From: Kitasatospora phosalacinea
Lineage (GTDB): Bacteria; Actinomycetota; Actinomycetes; Streptomycetales; Streptomycetaceae
Length of the DNA: 64,000 nucleotides
Reading direction: 5' to 3'
NCBI RefSeq assembly: GCF_000716545.1
Contig: NZ_JNWZ01000017.1
Location: 62,001 to 126,000 of the forward strand
The notes under the pieces: model-generated
Told to the model about the DNA's origin: nothing
Seen by the model: only the letters and a program-made list of their open reading frames with translations
Databases searched by the model: none
Made by a program: the position numbers and the translations under genes
Part shown: positions 49,658-59,637 of the stretch, piece by piece
How positions within the stretch are numbered: position 1 is the first letter of the stretch
How the letters are laid out: the number at the start of each line of letters is the position of its first letter

Positions 49658-50776
49658 TCAGCGGGCGCGCTTGTAGAACGGCAGCGCGACGACCTCGACC
49701 GGTTCGGGCCTGCCCCGGACGTCCACCGCGACGGCGGTGCCGGGCTCGGCGTGCGCGGCGTCCACGTACGCGATGGCGATCGGCTTGCCCAGGGTCGGGG
49801 ACGGCGCGCCGGAGGTGATCCGGCCGATCACCGCGCCCTCGGCGTCCACCACGGCGTACTCCGCGCGCGGGACGCGCCTGCCCTCGGAGACCAGGCCGAC
49901 CAGCTTGCGCGGCGCCTCGGCCCCGGCCCGCGCCGCGGCCTTCTCCAGCGCCTCGCGGCCGACGAAGGCACCGCCGTTGGTGGTCTTGTCGAAGCGCACC
50001 ACCCGGCCCAGGCCCGCGTCGAACGGGGTCAGGTCGGTGGACAGCTCGTGCCCGTACAGCGGCATGCCCGCCTCCAGGCGCAGCGTGTCGCGGCAGGACA
50101 GGCCGCACGGGACCAGGCCCTCGGCGGTGCCGGCCTCCGTCAGCGCCGTCCACAGCTGCTCGGCGTCGGCGGGGGCGCAGAACACCTCGAAGCCGTCCTC
50201 GCCGGTGTAGCCGGTGCGGGCCAGCCAGACCTTCCGGCCGGCCACGGTGGCGGGCAGCAGGGCGTAGTACTTGAGGCCGGGCAGGTCGGCGTCGGTCAGC
50301 TTGGCCAGGATGCCGTTGGCCTCCGGGCCCTGGACGGCGAGCAGCGCGTAGGCGTCGCGGTCGTCGCGGACGACGGCGTCGAAGCCGGCCGCGCGCTCGG
50401 TCAGCGCGTCCAGCACCACCTGGGCGTTGGAGGCGTTGGCGACCACCAGGTACTCGTCCTCGGCGGTGCGGTAGACGATCAGGTCGTCCAGGATGCCGCC
50501 GTCCTCGCGGCAGATCATGGTGTAGCGGGCGCGCAGCACGCCCAGCGCGGAGACGAAGCCGACCAGCGCGTGGTCGAGCAGCTCGCCGGCCTGCGGGCCG
50601 GAGACGGTGATCTCGCCCATGTGCGAGAGGTCGAACAGGCCGGCCCGGGTGCGGACGGCGAGGTGCTCCTCGCGCTCGCTGCCGTAGCGCAGCGGCATGT
50701 CCCAGCCCGCGAAGTCGGTCATGGTGGCACCGAGCGAGCGGTGCAGCGCGTCGAGCGCGGTCAGGCGGAGGGACAC
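49658..50776 (-). CDS. gcvT: Glycine cleavage system aminomethyltransferase (T protein)
   Basis: Releases ammonia from the H-bound aminomethyl group and forms methylene-tetrahydrofolate. 372 aa from GTG 50776. Motifs: [53 protein letters not shown] with the conserved Arg, and VGL in the C-terminal barrel. First gene after the glycine riboswitch; gcvH and glyA follow. Confidence 0.97.
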   Translation of the reverse strand: MSLRLTALDALHRSLGATMTDFAGWDMPLRYGSEREEHLAVRTRAGLFDLSHMGEITVSGPQAGELLDHALVGFVSALGVLRARYTMICREDGGILDDLIVYRTAEDEYLVVANASNAQVVLDALTERAAGFDAVVRDDRDAYALLAVQGPEANGILAKLTDADLPGLKYYALLPATVAGRKVWLARTGYTGEDGFEVFCAPADAEQLWTALTEAGTAEGLVPCGLSCRDTLRLEAGMPLYGHELSTDLTPFDAGLGRVVRFDKTTNGGAFVGREALEKAAARAGAEAPRKLVGLVSEGRRVPRAEYAVVDAEGAVIGRITSGAPSPTLGKPIAIAYVDAAHAEPGTAVAVDVRGRPEPVEVVALPFYKRAR

Positions 50777-50814
50777 GACAGGACTCCCGGGATCTGGAAA
50801 CGGGCAGGCTGGGG

Positions 50815-51025
50815 CGAATCTCCCCATCTGTCGTCGAACCTGAGAGCTTCACCGCCTTCCAACAGGATGGCGGCTTGCACCGTGGGTGGGCGCACGGCGC
50901 GGCCGTGTCCACTTTCCAGATCTGCCTCGCCCGGGCGGTAGGGGTGCCTGAGAGATTCCGGGGAGGACTTGCTCCTTCGGCGCCGGTCGCGGCCCAGCGG
51001 GCCGTTCCGGCTCTCCCGCGCGGGT
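50815..51025 (-). promoter_or_regulatory. Tandem glycine riboswitch upstream of gcvT
   Basis: Read on the minus strand. Aptamer 1 runs from CGGGAGAGCC (about 51019) to GAATCTCTCAGGCACCC (about 50945), with the core GGCGCCGAAGGAGCAAG. Aptamer 2 runs from CTGGAAAG (about 50918) to GGTGAAGCTCTCAGGTTCG (about 50834) and ACAGATGGGG (50823), with the core CGGTGCAAGCC. The sequence and order are those of the two-aptamer glycine riboswitch. In known cases glycine binding turns expression on. It ends about 40 bp before gcvT. Confidence 0.95.
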
Positions 51026-51166
51026 TCGAGCGGCCGGTATGAAGTTTGGGCGGGCCCATCATGGCATGCCGGGGGCCGCCCGCGGGAGAGGGGGCGGACC
51101 GCCGGCGCACCGGAGCGCCCCCGCGCGCCGCTAACCTGAACGCAACTGCGTACGTGGAGGGGCGAC

Positions 51167-51934
51167 ATGGGGTTCCCGCTGGGTGGGGTTCCGGAGGGCG
51201 GGGCCTGGCCGGCCAACGAACTGGAACGGGTGCTGACGGCCGCGCTCGGCGACCCGGGGGCGACGCCCCGGGTGATCGAGGTGCTGGCCCGCAGCCAGGT
51301 GTGGATCCCGCTGCCGTCCGGCACCGCGCCGGACGCCGAGGCGCTCGACCTGCCCACGCTGGAGCTGGCCGGCGCGCCGTACGTCCCGGTGTACTCCTCG
51401 CAGGAGCAGTACCTCCAGCACTGCCCGGGCATCCCGTTCGCGATCGCCCCGATGTGGGAGTTCGCCCGCGGGCTGCCGCTGGGCATCGGCATCGCGGTCA
51501 ACCCGGAGGCGCCGGTGGGCATCCCGGTGCCGCCGGAGGGCGTCGGCGAGCTGCGGCGCGGGCCGCGCGGCGAGGAGTGGGAGGCGCGGGGCGTCACCGA
51601 GGGCGCCCGGGTGGCGCTCAAGGAGCCCGAGCCGCACCAGGAGCCGTTCGCCTTCCTGGCCGCCGCGACCAGCGAACTCGTGGCGCTGCCGGGCGTGCTG
51701 TCGGCCCGCCGGGCCCTGGCCAGGGTGGAGGGCGAGCCGACCCTGCTGTACGTCGGCGTGCAGCTGGACCCGGCGGCCCCCGCCGACCCGGCCGAGGTCA
51801 ACACCGCGCTGGGCCGGGCGCTCGGAACCGCGCCGCCGAGCTGGGGCGTCCACCTGGTGCTGCTCGACCTGGTCGCCGATCCGGTGGTGGACTGGCTGCT
51901 GGGGCGGGTACAGCCGTTCTACGTGCGCCCGTGA
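51167..51934 (+). CDS. SseB-family protein, copy 1
   Basis: 255 aa. ATG 51167 follows GGAGGGGCG. N-terminal SseB domain (about 15-150; [45 protein letters not shown]) and C-terminal SseB-type half (about 165-255, ending AQPFYVR-like QPFYVRP). SseB was named for enhanced serine sensitivity in E. coli; its molecular role is unclear. Divergent from the glycine riboswitch and its serine/glycine genes, which supports a metabolic link. Followed by a second SseB-type gene. Confidence 0.85.
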   Translation: MGFPLGGVPEGGAWPANELERVLTAALGDPGATPRVIEVLARSQVWIPLPSGTAPDAEALDLPTLELAGAPYVPVYSSQEQYLQHCPGIPFAIAPMWEFARGLPLGIGIAVNPEAPVGIPVPPEGVGELRRGPRGEEWEARGVTEGARVALKEPEPHQEPFAFLAAATSELVALPGVLSARRALARVEGEPTLLYVGVQLDPAAPADPAEVNTALGRALGTAPPSWGVHLVLLDLVADPVVDWLLGRVQPFYVRP

Positions 51935-52074
51935 CGGCGGTCCCCCACCGGGACCGGTCCCGCTCCGCCGGACGCGCGCGGTACGGCGGCATGACGACCG
52001 TCGGGTGCGCCCCATAGGGTTGCCCCGGCACACCGGAGCGCGGTGGAGAGCGGACGAGAGAGTAGGGCGGCGAC

Positions 52075-52887
52075 GTGACGGGAGCAGCCGGCGACCCGGG
52101 GGCGGTCGAGCGCGCCCTCGCAGCGGTCGCACCGGAGCGCTGGGAGGCGTACGAGGGCCTGCTGCGCGCCCTGGCCGGCGGGCAGGTCTGGATGCTGCTG
52201 TGGCACGGCAGCCCCGGCAGCCCGGACGCCCAGTACGGCAACATGGACGTCGGCGGGCACGGCTACGCGCCCTGCGCCACCTCCCCGGCCCAGCTGGCGG
52301 CCAGCGGCTGGACGCGGGCCCACGAGGTGGTCTCCGGGCCGGAGATCGCGTCCTCGCTCTACCGGTCGCGCTGGGGCCTGTGGCTCGACCCGCACCGCCC
52401 CGGCGGCGGCGTCGGGGTGCCCTGGGCCGACCTGCGGCGGATCGCCCTCGGCCTGGACCGGCTGCCGGCCGGCCCGCTGCGGATCTCCGAACCCCCCGTG
52501 CAGGCCTCGCCGTTCTTCGCCGTGCTGGAGCAGCAGGCGGGTGAGGTGCGGCCGTTGCGCTCGCTGCGGCGGGCCTGGGTGCAGCCGGTGCTGGGCGAGG
52601 CGTACCTGGCGATCGGGCTCGACCTGTACGACGCCTCGCCGCCGTCCGTCGAGGCGGCCCGGGCGCTGGTGCAGCGGGCCGCCGCGCAGGCGCCCGAGGG
52701 GCCCGGGGTGTCCACCGTGATGATGGCCGACGAGTTCGACCCGGTGGCGATGTGGATGTGGGCCAACGCCCGCCCGTTCTTCGACCGGCAGGGTCACCCG
52801 ACCGGCTTCGGTTACGCAGCGCAACCGATGGCCGGGCCCGCCCCGGGCTGGGGGCAGCCCCCGTGGCCGGGCCACCCGGGCCGGTGA
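52075..52887 (+). CDS. SseB-family protein, copy 2
   Basis: 270 aa from GTG 52075. N-terminal half (about 10-140) has the shorter SseB pattern LLRALAGGQVWMLLWHG and a GNMDVGGHGYAPCATSPAQL segment. The C-terminal half (about 150-250) parallels copy 1 (LRRAWVQPVLGEAYLAIGLD, WANARPFFDR). A Pro/Gly/Trp tail ends it. Probably co-transcribed with copy 1 (140-bp gap) and closed by a strong terminator. Confidence 0.8.
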   Translation: MTGAAGDPGAVERALAAVAPERWEAYEGLLRALAGGQVWMLLWHGSPGSPDAQYGNMDVGGHGYAPCATSPAQLAASGWTRAHEVVSGPEIASSLYRSRWGLWLDPHRPGGGVGVPWADLRRIALGLDRLPAGPLRISEPPVQASPFFAVLEQQAGEVRPLRSLRRAWVQPVLGEAYLAIGLDLYDASPPSVEAARALVQRAAAQAPEGPGVSTVMMADEFDPVAMWMWANARPFFDRQGHPTGFGYAAQPMAGPAPGWGQPPWPGHPGR

Positions 52888-52909
52888 ACCTACCCTGACG
52901 CACTGTCCG

Positions 52910-52953
52910 AAAACCCCCGCTCCGACCTTTTCCCCGGTCGGCGGGGGTTTTTT
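52910..52953 (+). terminator. Rho-independent terminator after SseB pair
   Basis: AAAACCCCCGC-TCCGACC (52910-52927), 8-nt loop, GGTCGG-C-GGGGG (52936-52947) with one bulge, then TTTTTT. The most classical intrinsic terminator in the window. Confidence 0.92.
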
Positions 52954-53487
52954 GCCGTCTTTTGCCAGCTCGTGATCTACGCGCGAAACCCCGGGTTCCA
53001 CCTGGCGTTTTCCCGCCAGTGGCGGGGTGTCGTCAGTGGCCCTCTTGACGGACACGTAACAGCTGTGTGAAGAGCGATATGCGTGCGCAACGGAAGTGCA
53101 TGCCGACAGATCACAGTTGGGCATCCTTCGGCATGGAGGTCTTCCGCCGGGCACTTCCCATGACAGAGAGTGCTGCGCAATGCGGGGTGCGAGTCGAACC
53201 TCACGAAGGTGAACGCGCCCCGGCCGCAGCATGTACCGCACGATGCGCGTCTCGTACGGTCGCACCGTGCACGTCGGAGGCGTCCCGCCCGGGACCGCCG
53301 CCGTCCCGGGCGCCCCCCTGACCGGAGGGCCGCCCGGAGGAACCCGGCACCACCAGCAACGCCCTGCTTGCTCAACGCACTTCTGCACCGCCGCACCGGC
53401 ACCCGGCACCACCGAACCGCTCTGCAACTCCGCACCGCACGCGACTCCGTGGGCCGGCCACCGTCGGCGAGGGGAACGAACTGACTC
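52954..53487. promoter_or_regulatory. 534-bp leader of the oligopeptide transporter operon
   Basis: No supported gene. It contains alternative inverted repeats CTGGCG-N6-CGCCAG (53002-53019) and CCCGCCA-G-TGGCGGG (53012-53026) that share bases and so exclude each other. A TTGACG hexamer at 53044 may be a -35. A short frame at 53231-53491 shows no family features. The final 250 bp are very GC-rich leader. Confidence 0.45.
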
Positions 53488-54486
53488 ATGACCACACCCA
53501 CCGAGACCTCGGGTCCGGCGTCCGGGGCGCAGCCTGACGGCGCGTCAACTCCAGAGCCGGACAAGCAGATCGAGGGCCGCTCGCCGGGCCGCATCGCCTG
53601 GAGCCGGCTCAAGCGCGACAAGGTCGCGCTGGCCGGCGGCGCCGTCGTGGTGCTGCTGATCCTGGCGGCGGTCTTCGCCCCGGTGCTGACCGCGCTGTTC
53701 GGACACCCGGTCGACGAGCCCCACCCGGACCAGATCAACCCCGACCTGGGCCTGCCCAAGGGCGCGTTCGGCGGCATCAGCGGCGACTTCCTGCTCGGCG
53801 TCGACCCGACCTTCGGCCGCGACGTGTTCTCCCGGATCGTCTACGGCGCGCAGATCTCGCTGCTGGTGGCCTTCCTGGCCGCCGCGCTGTCGGTCTGCAT
53901 CGGCGTCGTGATGGGCATCATGGCCGGCTACTTCGGCGGCTGGGTGGACTCGGTGATCAGCCGGGTCATGGACGTCCTGCTGGCCTTCCCGCAGCTGCTG
54001 TTCAGCATCGCGCTGGTCTCGGTGATGCCCAACGAGCTGCTCGGCCTGGGCGACACCGGTGTGCGAGTGGCGGTCCTGGTGACCGTGATCGGCTTCTTCG
54101 GCTGGCCGTACATCGGACGCATCGTCCGCGGCCAGGCCATGTCGCTGCGCGAACGCGAGTTCGTGGACGCCGCCCGCAGCCTCGGCGCGGGGCGCGCGCA
54201 CATCCTGTTCCGCGAACTGCTGCCGAACCTGACGGCGCCGATCCTGGTCTACGCGACCCTGATCATCCCCACCAACATCCTGAACGAGGCGGCGCTCAGC
54301 TTCCTCGGGGCCGGCGTCCGGCCGCCCACCCCGTCCTGGGGGCAGATGCTCTCGGACGCGGTCGGGATCTACCAGGCGGATCCCACGTACATGGTGGTCC
54401 CCGGTCTCGCCATCTTCATCACCGTGCTCGCCTTCAACCTCTTCGGTGACGGCCTGCGTGACGCTCTCGACCCCAAGGGCAACTGA
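53488..54486 (+). CDS. Oligopeptide ABC transporter permease (DppC/OppC type)
   Basis: 332 aa inner-membrane permease. An acidic/Pro-rich cytosolic start (1-35) is followed by six helices and a DppC domain (about 125-330). The EAA loop reads EFVDAARSLGAGRAHILFRELLPN (split here only for description, about residues 225-248). ATG 53488; GAGGGG lies rather far upstream (13 nt). First gene of a five-gene importer with the binding lipoprotein, second permease and two ATPases. The order permease-binding protein-permease-ATPase-ATPase matches a Streptomyces dpp/bldK-like locus I remember. Confidence 0.93.
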   Translation: MTTPTETSGPASGAQPDGASTPEPDKQIEGRSPGRIAWSRLKRDKVALAGGAVVVLLILAAVFAPVLTALFGHPVDEPHPDQINPDLGLPKGAFGGISGDFLLGVDPTFGRDVFSRIVYGAQISLLVAFLAAALSVCIGVVMGIMAGYFGGWVDSVISRVMDVLLAFPQLLFSIALVSVMPNELLGLGDTGVRVAVLVTVIGFFGWPYIGRIVRGQAMSLREREFVDAARSLGAGRAHILFRELLPNLTAPILVYATLIIPTNILNEAALSFLGAGVRPPTPSWGQMLSDAVGIYQADPTYMVVPGLAIFITVLAFNLFGDGLRDALDPKGN

Positions 54487-54514
54487 GCCCGCAACTCTGG
54501 AGGTTCCCCAACCC

Positions 54515-56284
54515 ATGAAGCGAAACAGGACGCTCGCGGCCGCCGCGCTGGTGGCCACCCTCGCCCTCACCACGGCCGCCTGCGGCGGGTCCAAGGGCGG
54601 CGGTTCCGGGGGCGACAAGGCCGACGGCTCGAAGGCCGGCTTCAACGCCGCGGCCGAGAAGGTGGTGAACCCGTCCGACAAGAAGGGCGGGACCCTGGAG
54701 ATGTGGACCACCACCGACGTGGACTCGCTCGACCCCGGTCGCGCGTACTACGCCTCGGTGTGGAACTACGAGCGCTTCTACACCCGCACCCTGCTCGCCT
54801 TCGACGGCAAGCCCGGCAAGGACGGCCTGAACCTGGTCCCCGACCTGGCCTCCGCCAAGCCGGAGATCTCCGCCGACGCCAAGACCTACACCTTCAAGCT
54901 GAAGCCCGGCCTGAAGTTCGAGGACGGCTCGGTCATCACCTCGAAGGACGTCAAGTACGGCATCGAGCGGATCTTCGCGCAGGACGTCATCTCCGGCGGC
55001 CCGACCTACCTGATCAACGAGCTGGACCAGGGCCAGGGCTACAAGGGCCCCTACACCGACTCCGACCCGGACAAGCTCGGCCTCAAGTCGGTCCAGACCC
55101 CGGACGACACCACGATCGTCTTCACCCTGGCCAAGCCGAACTCCGACTTCCCGTACCTGCTGGCCATGGGCTCCGCCGCCCCCGTCCCGCAGAAGCTGGA
55201 CACCGGTGCCCAGTACGGCCAGAAGCCGGTCTCCTCCGGCCCGTACAAGTTCAAGTCGGTCGAGCCCGGCAAGGGCTACGAGCTGGTCCGCAACGAGAAC
55301 TGGGACCCGGCCTCCGACCCGTTCCGCAAGGCGCTGCCGGACGTCGTCAAGCTGACCGTCACCACCAACGCCGACGACATGGACGCCCGCCTGCTGGCGA
55401 ACACCGCCGACCTCGACTGGGCCCAGACCGGCCTGTCGCAGGCCGCCCAGGTCAAGGTCCTCCAGGACCAGGCGCTCAAGGCCAACACCGACGACCCGTA
55501 CAACGGCTTCATCCGGTACGTCTCGCTCGTCCCGGCGGTCGCCCCGTTCGACAACGTGCACTGCCGCAACGCGGTGCTGTACGCGGCCGACACCACCGCG
55601 CTGCAGACCGCCCGCGGCGGCTCGGTCTCCGGCTCGCTGTTCGGCTCGATGCTGCCCCCGAACATCCTCGGCTCCGACGACTACGACCCGTTCGGCCTGA
55701 CCAAGGGCAAGCCGAACATCGAGAAGGCCAAGGAGGAGCTGAAGGCCTGCGGCAAGCCGGAGGGCTTCAAGACCACCATCGCGGTGCGCGGCAACAAGCC
55801 GAAGGAGGTCAACTCCGCGGTGGCCCTGCAGACCGCGCTCAAGGCGGCCAACATCGACGTCACCGTCGACCAGTACGACGGCAAGCTGATCTCCTCGGTC
55901 ATCGGCGCGCCCGACGTGGTCAAGTCCAAGGGCTACGGCCTGATCGTGATGGGCTGGGGCGCCGACTACCCGACCGGTTCCGGCTACCTGCAGCCGCTGG
56001 TCGACGGCCGCTTCATCACCAGCAACGGCAACAACAACTACTCCGAGATCAACGACCCGGAGATCAACGGCTGGTTCGACCAGGCCGCCCAGCAGACCGA
56101 CCCGGCCAAGGCCGCCGAGTTCTACAAGAAGATCAACCACAAGGCCATCGACGGCGCCTACTACCTGCCGATGGTCGCCGACAAGGCCCTCAACTGGCGC
56201 AACCCGCGCCTGACCAACGTCTACATCACCGACGCCTTCGGCGAGGTGGACTTCCAGGCGCTCGGCGTCTCCGACGGCAAGTGA
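54515..56284 (+). CDS. Oligopeptide-binding lipoprotein (SBP family 5)
   Basis: 589 aa extracytoplasmic receptor for the importer. Signal peptide with lipobox TAAC, Cys23, and a Gly/Ser/Lys-rich linker (24-45). SBP_bac_5 core: GGTLEMWTTTDVDSLDPGRAYY at about 58-79 region in parts, YTFKLKPGLKFEDGSVITSKD, and VSSGPYKFKS. ATG 54515 has GGAGG 9 nt upstream. 28 bp after the first permease. A large hairpin follows before the second permease, as often seen for highly expressed binding proteins. Confidence 0.95.
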   Translation: MKRNRTLAAAALVATLALTTAACGGSKGGGSGGDKADGSKAGFNAAAEKVVNPSDKKGGTLEMWTTTDVDSLDPGRAYYASVWNYERFYTRTLLAFDGKPGKDGLNLVPDLASAKPEISADAKTYTFKLKPGLKFEDGSVITSKDVKYGIERIFAQDVISGGPTYLINELDQGQGYKGPYTDSDPDKLGLKSVQTPDDTTIVFTLAKPNSDFPYLLAMGSAAPVPQKLDTGAQYGQKPVSSGPYKFKSVEPGKGYELVRNENWDPASDPFRKALPDVVKLTVTTNADDMDARLLANTADLDWAQTGLSQAAQVKVLQDQALKANTDDPYNGFIRYVSLVPAVAPFDNVHCRNAVLYAADTTALQTARGGSVSGSLFGSMLPPNILGSDDYDPFGLTKGKPNIEKAKEELKACGKPEGFKTTIAVRGNKPKEVNSAVALQTALKAANIDVTVDQYDGKLISSVIGAPDVVKSKGYGLIVMGWGADYPTGSGYLQPLVDGRFITSNGNNNYSEINDPEINGWFDQAAQQTDPAKAAEFYKKINHKAIDGAYYLPMVADKALNWRNPRLTNVYITDAFGEVDFQALGVSDGK

Positions 56285-56331
56285 CCTGACCTCCCCGCTC
56301 GTCCGCACCGCTAGTCCGAAGGGCAGGTGAA

Positions 56332-56393
56332 GGCCCTGCCGAGCCGGCCGCGGCGCCCCCACCGGGGCGCCCCGGCCGGCCCGCGGCAGGGCC
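56332..56393 (+). terminator. Intra-operon hairpin after the binding-protein gene
   Basis: GGCCCTGCC (56332-56340) pairs with GGCAGGGCC (56385-56393), with inner stems CCGGCCG/CGGCCGG and GGCGCCCC/GGGGCGCC. Likely raises binding-protein output relative to downstream genes by 3'-end protection or partial termination. Confidence 0.7.
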
Positions 56394-56400
56394 GACCGCA

Positions 56401-57399
56401 GTGCTCGTGTATCTCGTCAGGCGACTGGTCAACGTCGTCTTCATGCTGTTGGTGGTCGCCGCGGTGACCTTCGGCATCTTCTTCATGGTGCCGAAACTGA
56501 CCGGGACCGACCCCGCGATGCTCTACGTGGGCAAGATCGCGGACAAGGCGGCGGTCGAGGGCATCCGCCACAAGATGGGCCTCGACAAGTCGATCATCGA
56601 ACAGTTCTGGCTCTTCCTGCGCGGGGTGTTCGCCGGCCGCGACTACAACGCCGGCGTCGACATGACCCACTGCGCGGCCCCCTGCCTGGGCTACTCGTTC
56701 AAGACCGAGCAGGCGGTCTGGCCGCTGCTGCTCAACCGGGTCGGCGTCGACATCTCGCTGGCCGTCGGGGCCTCCGTGCTCTGGCTGGTGTTCGGCACCG
56801 CCACCGGCGTCATCTCCGCACTGCGCCGCGGCACCACCCTGGACCGCGTCACCATGACCGTCGCGCTGGCCGGCGTCTCGCTGCCGATGTACTTCACCGG
56901 CCTGGTCGCGCTCGCGGTCTTCGTCAACCAGCTCGGTTGGTTCCCCAACAGCTACACCGACTTCGCGGACGATCCGGTCTCCTGGTTCCAGGGGCTGGTG
57001 CTGCCCTGGGTGACCCTGGCGTTCCTGTTCGCCGCGACGTACGCCCGACTCAGTCGGGCCACTTTGCTGGACGTCCTCGGCGAGGACTACATCCGCACCG
57101 CGCGGGCCAAGGGCCTCAAGGAGCCGGTGGTCATCGGCAAGCACGCCATGCGCTCCACGCTGACCCCGATCCTGACCATCTTCGGCATGGACCTCGGCGG
57201 TCTGCTCGGCGGCGCCGTGCTCACCGAGAAGACCTTCAACCTGCGCGGACTCGGCTACGAGGCGGTCACCTCGATCCAGTCCAGCGACCTCCCGGTGATC
57301 ATGGGCGTGACCCTGTTCGCCGCGTTCTTCATCGTCATGGCCAACCTCGTGGTTGACCTGCTGTACGCCGTCGTCGACCCCCGGGTGAGGCTGACATGA
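56401..57399 (+). CDS. Oligopeptide ABC transporter permease (DppB/OppB type)
   Basis: 332 aa. GTG 56401 starts MLVYLVRRLVNVVFML, the usual OppB N-terminal helix. Large periplasmic loop (about 60-110) with two cysteines (THCAAPCLG). Six helices; the EAA loop is DYIRTARAKGLKEPVVIGKH (about 230-249). The stop overlaps the next ATG by 4 nt. Forms the channel with the DppC-type permease. Confidence 0.93.
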   Translation: MLVYLVRRLVNVVFMLLVVAAVTFGIFFMVPKLTGTDPAMLYVGKIADKAAVEGIRHKMGLDKSIIEQFWLFLRGVFAGRDYNAGVDMTHCAAPCLGYSFKTEQAVWPLLLNRVGVDISLAVGASVLWLVFGTATGVISALRRGTTLDRVTMTVALAGVSLPMYFTGLVALAVFVNQLGWFPNSYTDFADDPVSWFQGLVLPWVTLAFLFAATYARLSRATLLDVLGEDYIRTARAKGLKEPVVIGKHAMRSTLTPILTIFGMDLGGLLGGAVLTEKTFNLRGLGYEAVTSIQSSDLPVIMGVTLFAAFFIVMANLVVDLLYAVVDPRVRLT

Positions 57400-58442
57400 G
57401 CAACACCGACAAGCCTTTCCTGTCCGTCCGCGACCTGAAGGTGCACTTCCCCACCGACGACGGACTGGTCAAGTCCGTCAACGGGCTCAGCTTCGACCTG
57501 GAGCGCGGCAAGACGCTCGGCATCGTCGGCGAGTCCGGCTCCGGGAAGTCCGTCACCTCGCTGTCGATCATGGGCCTGCACCGCACCGGCACCAAGCGCG
57601 GCGCCCCGCGGATCTCCGGCGAGATCTGGCTGGACGGCGAGGACCTGGTCGCCGCCAGCGCCGACCGGGTGCGCAAGCTCCGCGGTCGGAAGATGGCGAT
57701 GATCTTCCAGGACCCGCTGACCGCGATGCACCCCTACTACACGGTCGGCGCCCAGATCGTCGAGGGCTACCGGGCCCACCACCCCGGCGCCTCCAAGAAG
57801 GAGGCCCGCAAGCGCGCGGTCGAGATGCTCGACCGGGTCGGCATCCCGCAGCCCGACAAGCGGGTCGACAACTACCCGCACGAGTTCTCCGGCGGCATGC
57901 GCCAGCGCGCCATGATCGCGATGGCGCTGGTCAACGACCCCGACCTGCTGATCGCCGACGAGCCGACCACCGCGCTCGACGTCACCGTCCAGGCGCAGAT
58001 CCTCGACCTGATCCGCGACCTGCAGAAGGAGTTCGGCTCGGCGGTCGTCATCATCACCCACGACCTGGGCGTGGTCGCCGAACTCGCCGACGACATCCTG
58101 GTGATGTACGGCGGCAAGCCGGTCGAGCGCGGCCCCGCCGCCACCATCTTCGAATCCCCCGAGCACCCCTACACCTGGGGCCTGCTCGGCTCGATGCCCC
58201 GCCTCGACCGGGAGCTCCAGGACCGGCTGATCCCGGTCAAGGGCACCCCGCCGAGCCTGATCAACGTGCCGTCCGGCTGCGCGTTCCACCCGCGCTGCCC
58301 GTACGCCGAGCTCACCGGCGGCCGCTCCGTCAGCGAGGTGCCCGCGCTGGCCGAGGCCGCGCCCCGGCACCACGCCGCCTGCCACCTGCCGATCGCCGAA
58401 CGCCACCGGATCTTCACCGAAGAGATCGCGCCCCGGCTGTGA
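57396..58442 (+). CDS. Oligopeptide ABC transporter ATPase (DppD/OppD type)
   Basis: 348 aa. Walker [11 protein letters not shown]-loop [11 protein letters not shown], signature [10 protein letters not shown], Walker [14 protein letters not shown] and switch His IITHDLG are intact. The C-terminal oligo_HPY domain has the conserved cysteines ([13 protein letters not shown] and HHAACHLP). Start codon overlaps the permease stop (ATGA). Confidence 0.95.
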   Translation: MSNTDKPFLSVRDLKVHFPTDDGLVKSVNGLSFDLERGKTLGIVGESGSGKSVTSLSIMGLHRTGTKRGAPRISGEIWLDGEDLVAASADRVRKLRGRKMAMIFQDPLTAMHPYYTVGAQIVEGYRAHHPGASKKEARKRAVEMLDRVGIPQPDKRVDNYPHEFSGGMRQRAMIAMALVNDPDLLIADEPTTALDVTVQAQILDLIRDLQKEFGSAVVIITHDLGVVAELADDILVMYGGKPVERGPAATIFESPEHPYTWGLLGSMPRLDRELQDRLIPVKGTPPSLINVPSGCAFHPRCPYAELTGGRSVSEVPALAEAAPRHHAACHLPIAERHRIFTEEIAPRL

Positions 58443-58470
58443 GCACGTACCACCCATTTGGAGAGCAGCG

Positions 58471-59520
58471 ATGACGGACAGTCAGGCGGCGGTGCCGCAG
58501 CTCGCGAAGGTGCCCGCGCAGGCGCCCGGGCCCGACCGCGAACCCCTGCTGAGGGTCACCGGACTGACCCGGCACTTCCCGGTCACCAAGGGACTGCTGA
58601 AGCGCCAGGTCGGCGCGGTGCGGGCGGTCGACGGCATCGACTTCGAGGTCAACGCCGGCGAGACGCTCGGCGTGGTCGGCGAGTCCGGTTGCGGCAAGTC
58701 CACCATGGGACGCCTGGTCACCCGGCTCGACGAACCCACCGGCGGCACCGTCGAGTTCGAGGGCACCGACATCACCCACCTGGGCGTCGCGGCGATGCGG
58801 CCGTACCGGCGCGACATCCAGATGATCTTCCAGGACCCGTACTCCTCGCTGAACCCCCGGCACACCATCGGCACCATCGTCGGCGCGCCCTTCCGGCTCC
58901 AGAAGGTCGCCACCGAGCACGGGGTCAAGCGGGCCGTCCAGGACCTGCTGGAACTCTGCGGACTCAGCCCCGAGCACTACAACCGCTACCCGCACGAGTT
59001 CTCCGGCGGCCAGCGCCAGCGCATCGGCATCGCCCGCGCCCTGGCCCTGCGCCCCAAGATGATCGTGGCCGACGAGCCGGTCTCCGCGCTGGACGTCTCC
59101 ATCCAGGCCCAGGTGGTCAACCTGCTGGACGACCTCCAGAAGGAACTCGGCCTCACCTACCTGATCATCGCGCACGACCTCTCGGTCGTCCGGCACGTCT
59201 CCGACCGGGTCGCCGTCATGTACCTCGGCAAGGTGGTCGAGATCGCCGACCGGGACGCCCTGTACGCCCGGCCGATGCACCCCTACACCAACGCCCTGAT
59301 GTCCGCGGTGCCGGTGCCCGACCCCCGCCGCAAGGAGCGCCGCGAGCGCATCCTGCTCACCGGCGACGTGCCCTCCCCGCTCAACCCGCCGTCCGGCTGC
59401 CGCTTCCGCACCCGCTGCTGGAAGGCGCAGGACGTCTGCGCGAGCCAGGAGCCGCCGCTCGCCACGGCGGCGGCGGGGCACCAGGTGGCGTGCCACTTCC
59501 CGGAGAACGCGGCCGAGTAG
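58471..59520 (+). CDS. Oligopeptide ABC transporter ATPase (DppF/OppF type)
   Basis: 349 aa. Walker [11 protein letters not shown]-loop [14 protein letters not shown], signature [15 protein letters not shown], Walker [14 protein letters not shown] and switch His [10 protein letters not shown]-terminal oligo_HPY domain with GCRFRTRCW and VACHFP. ATG 58471 with GGAGAG upstream, 28 bp after the previous gene. Last gene; closed by a perfect 21-bp hairpin. Confidence 0.95.
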   Translation: MTDSQAAVPQLAKVPAQAPGPDREPLLRVTGLTRHFPVTKGLLKRQVGAVRAVDGIDFEVNAGETLGVVGESGCGKSTMGRLVTRLDEPTGGTVEFEGTDITHLGVAAMRPYRRDIQMIFQDPYSSLNPRHTIGTIVGAPFRLQKVATEHGVKRAVQDLLELCGLSPEHYNRYPHEFSGGQRQRIGIARALALRPKMIVADEPVSALDVSIQAQVVNLLDDLQKELGLTYLIIAHDLSVVRHVSDRVAVMYLGKVVEIADRDALYARPMHPYTNALMSAVPVPDPRRKERRERILLTGDVPSPLNPPSGCRFRTRCWKAQDVCASQEPPLATAAAGHQVACHFPENAAE

Positions 59521-59534
59521 CGCCTCCGCCCGTC

Positions 59535-59580
59535 GCGAAGGTCCGCCGGGGGGAGTTCCCTCCCCCCGGCGGACCTTCGC
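59535..59580. terminator. Terminator of oligopeptide transporter operon
   Basis: Perfect 21-bp stem: 59535-59555 and 59560-59580, 4-nt loop. Confidence 0.9.
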
Positions 59581-59637
59581 CGTGCGCGCGGCGGCCCGAG
59601 TGGGGAGCCGACGGTGGCGGATGGCAGGGTGGGGCGC

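Noticed and set aside
53231..53491. 86-codon frame upstream of the transporter operon
   Set aside because: Pro/Thr/His-rich with no motif, overlaps the permease start, no ribosome site. More likely leader DNA.
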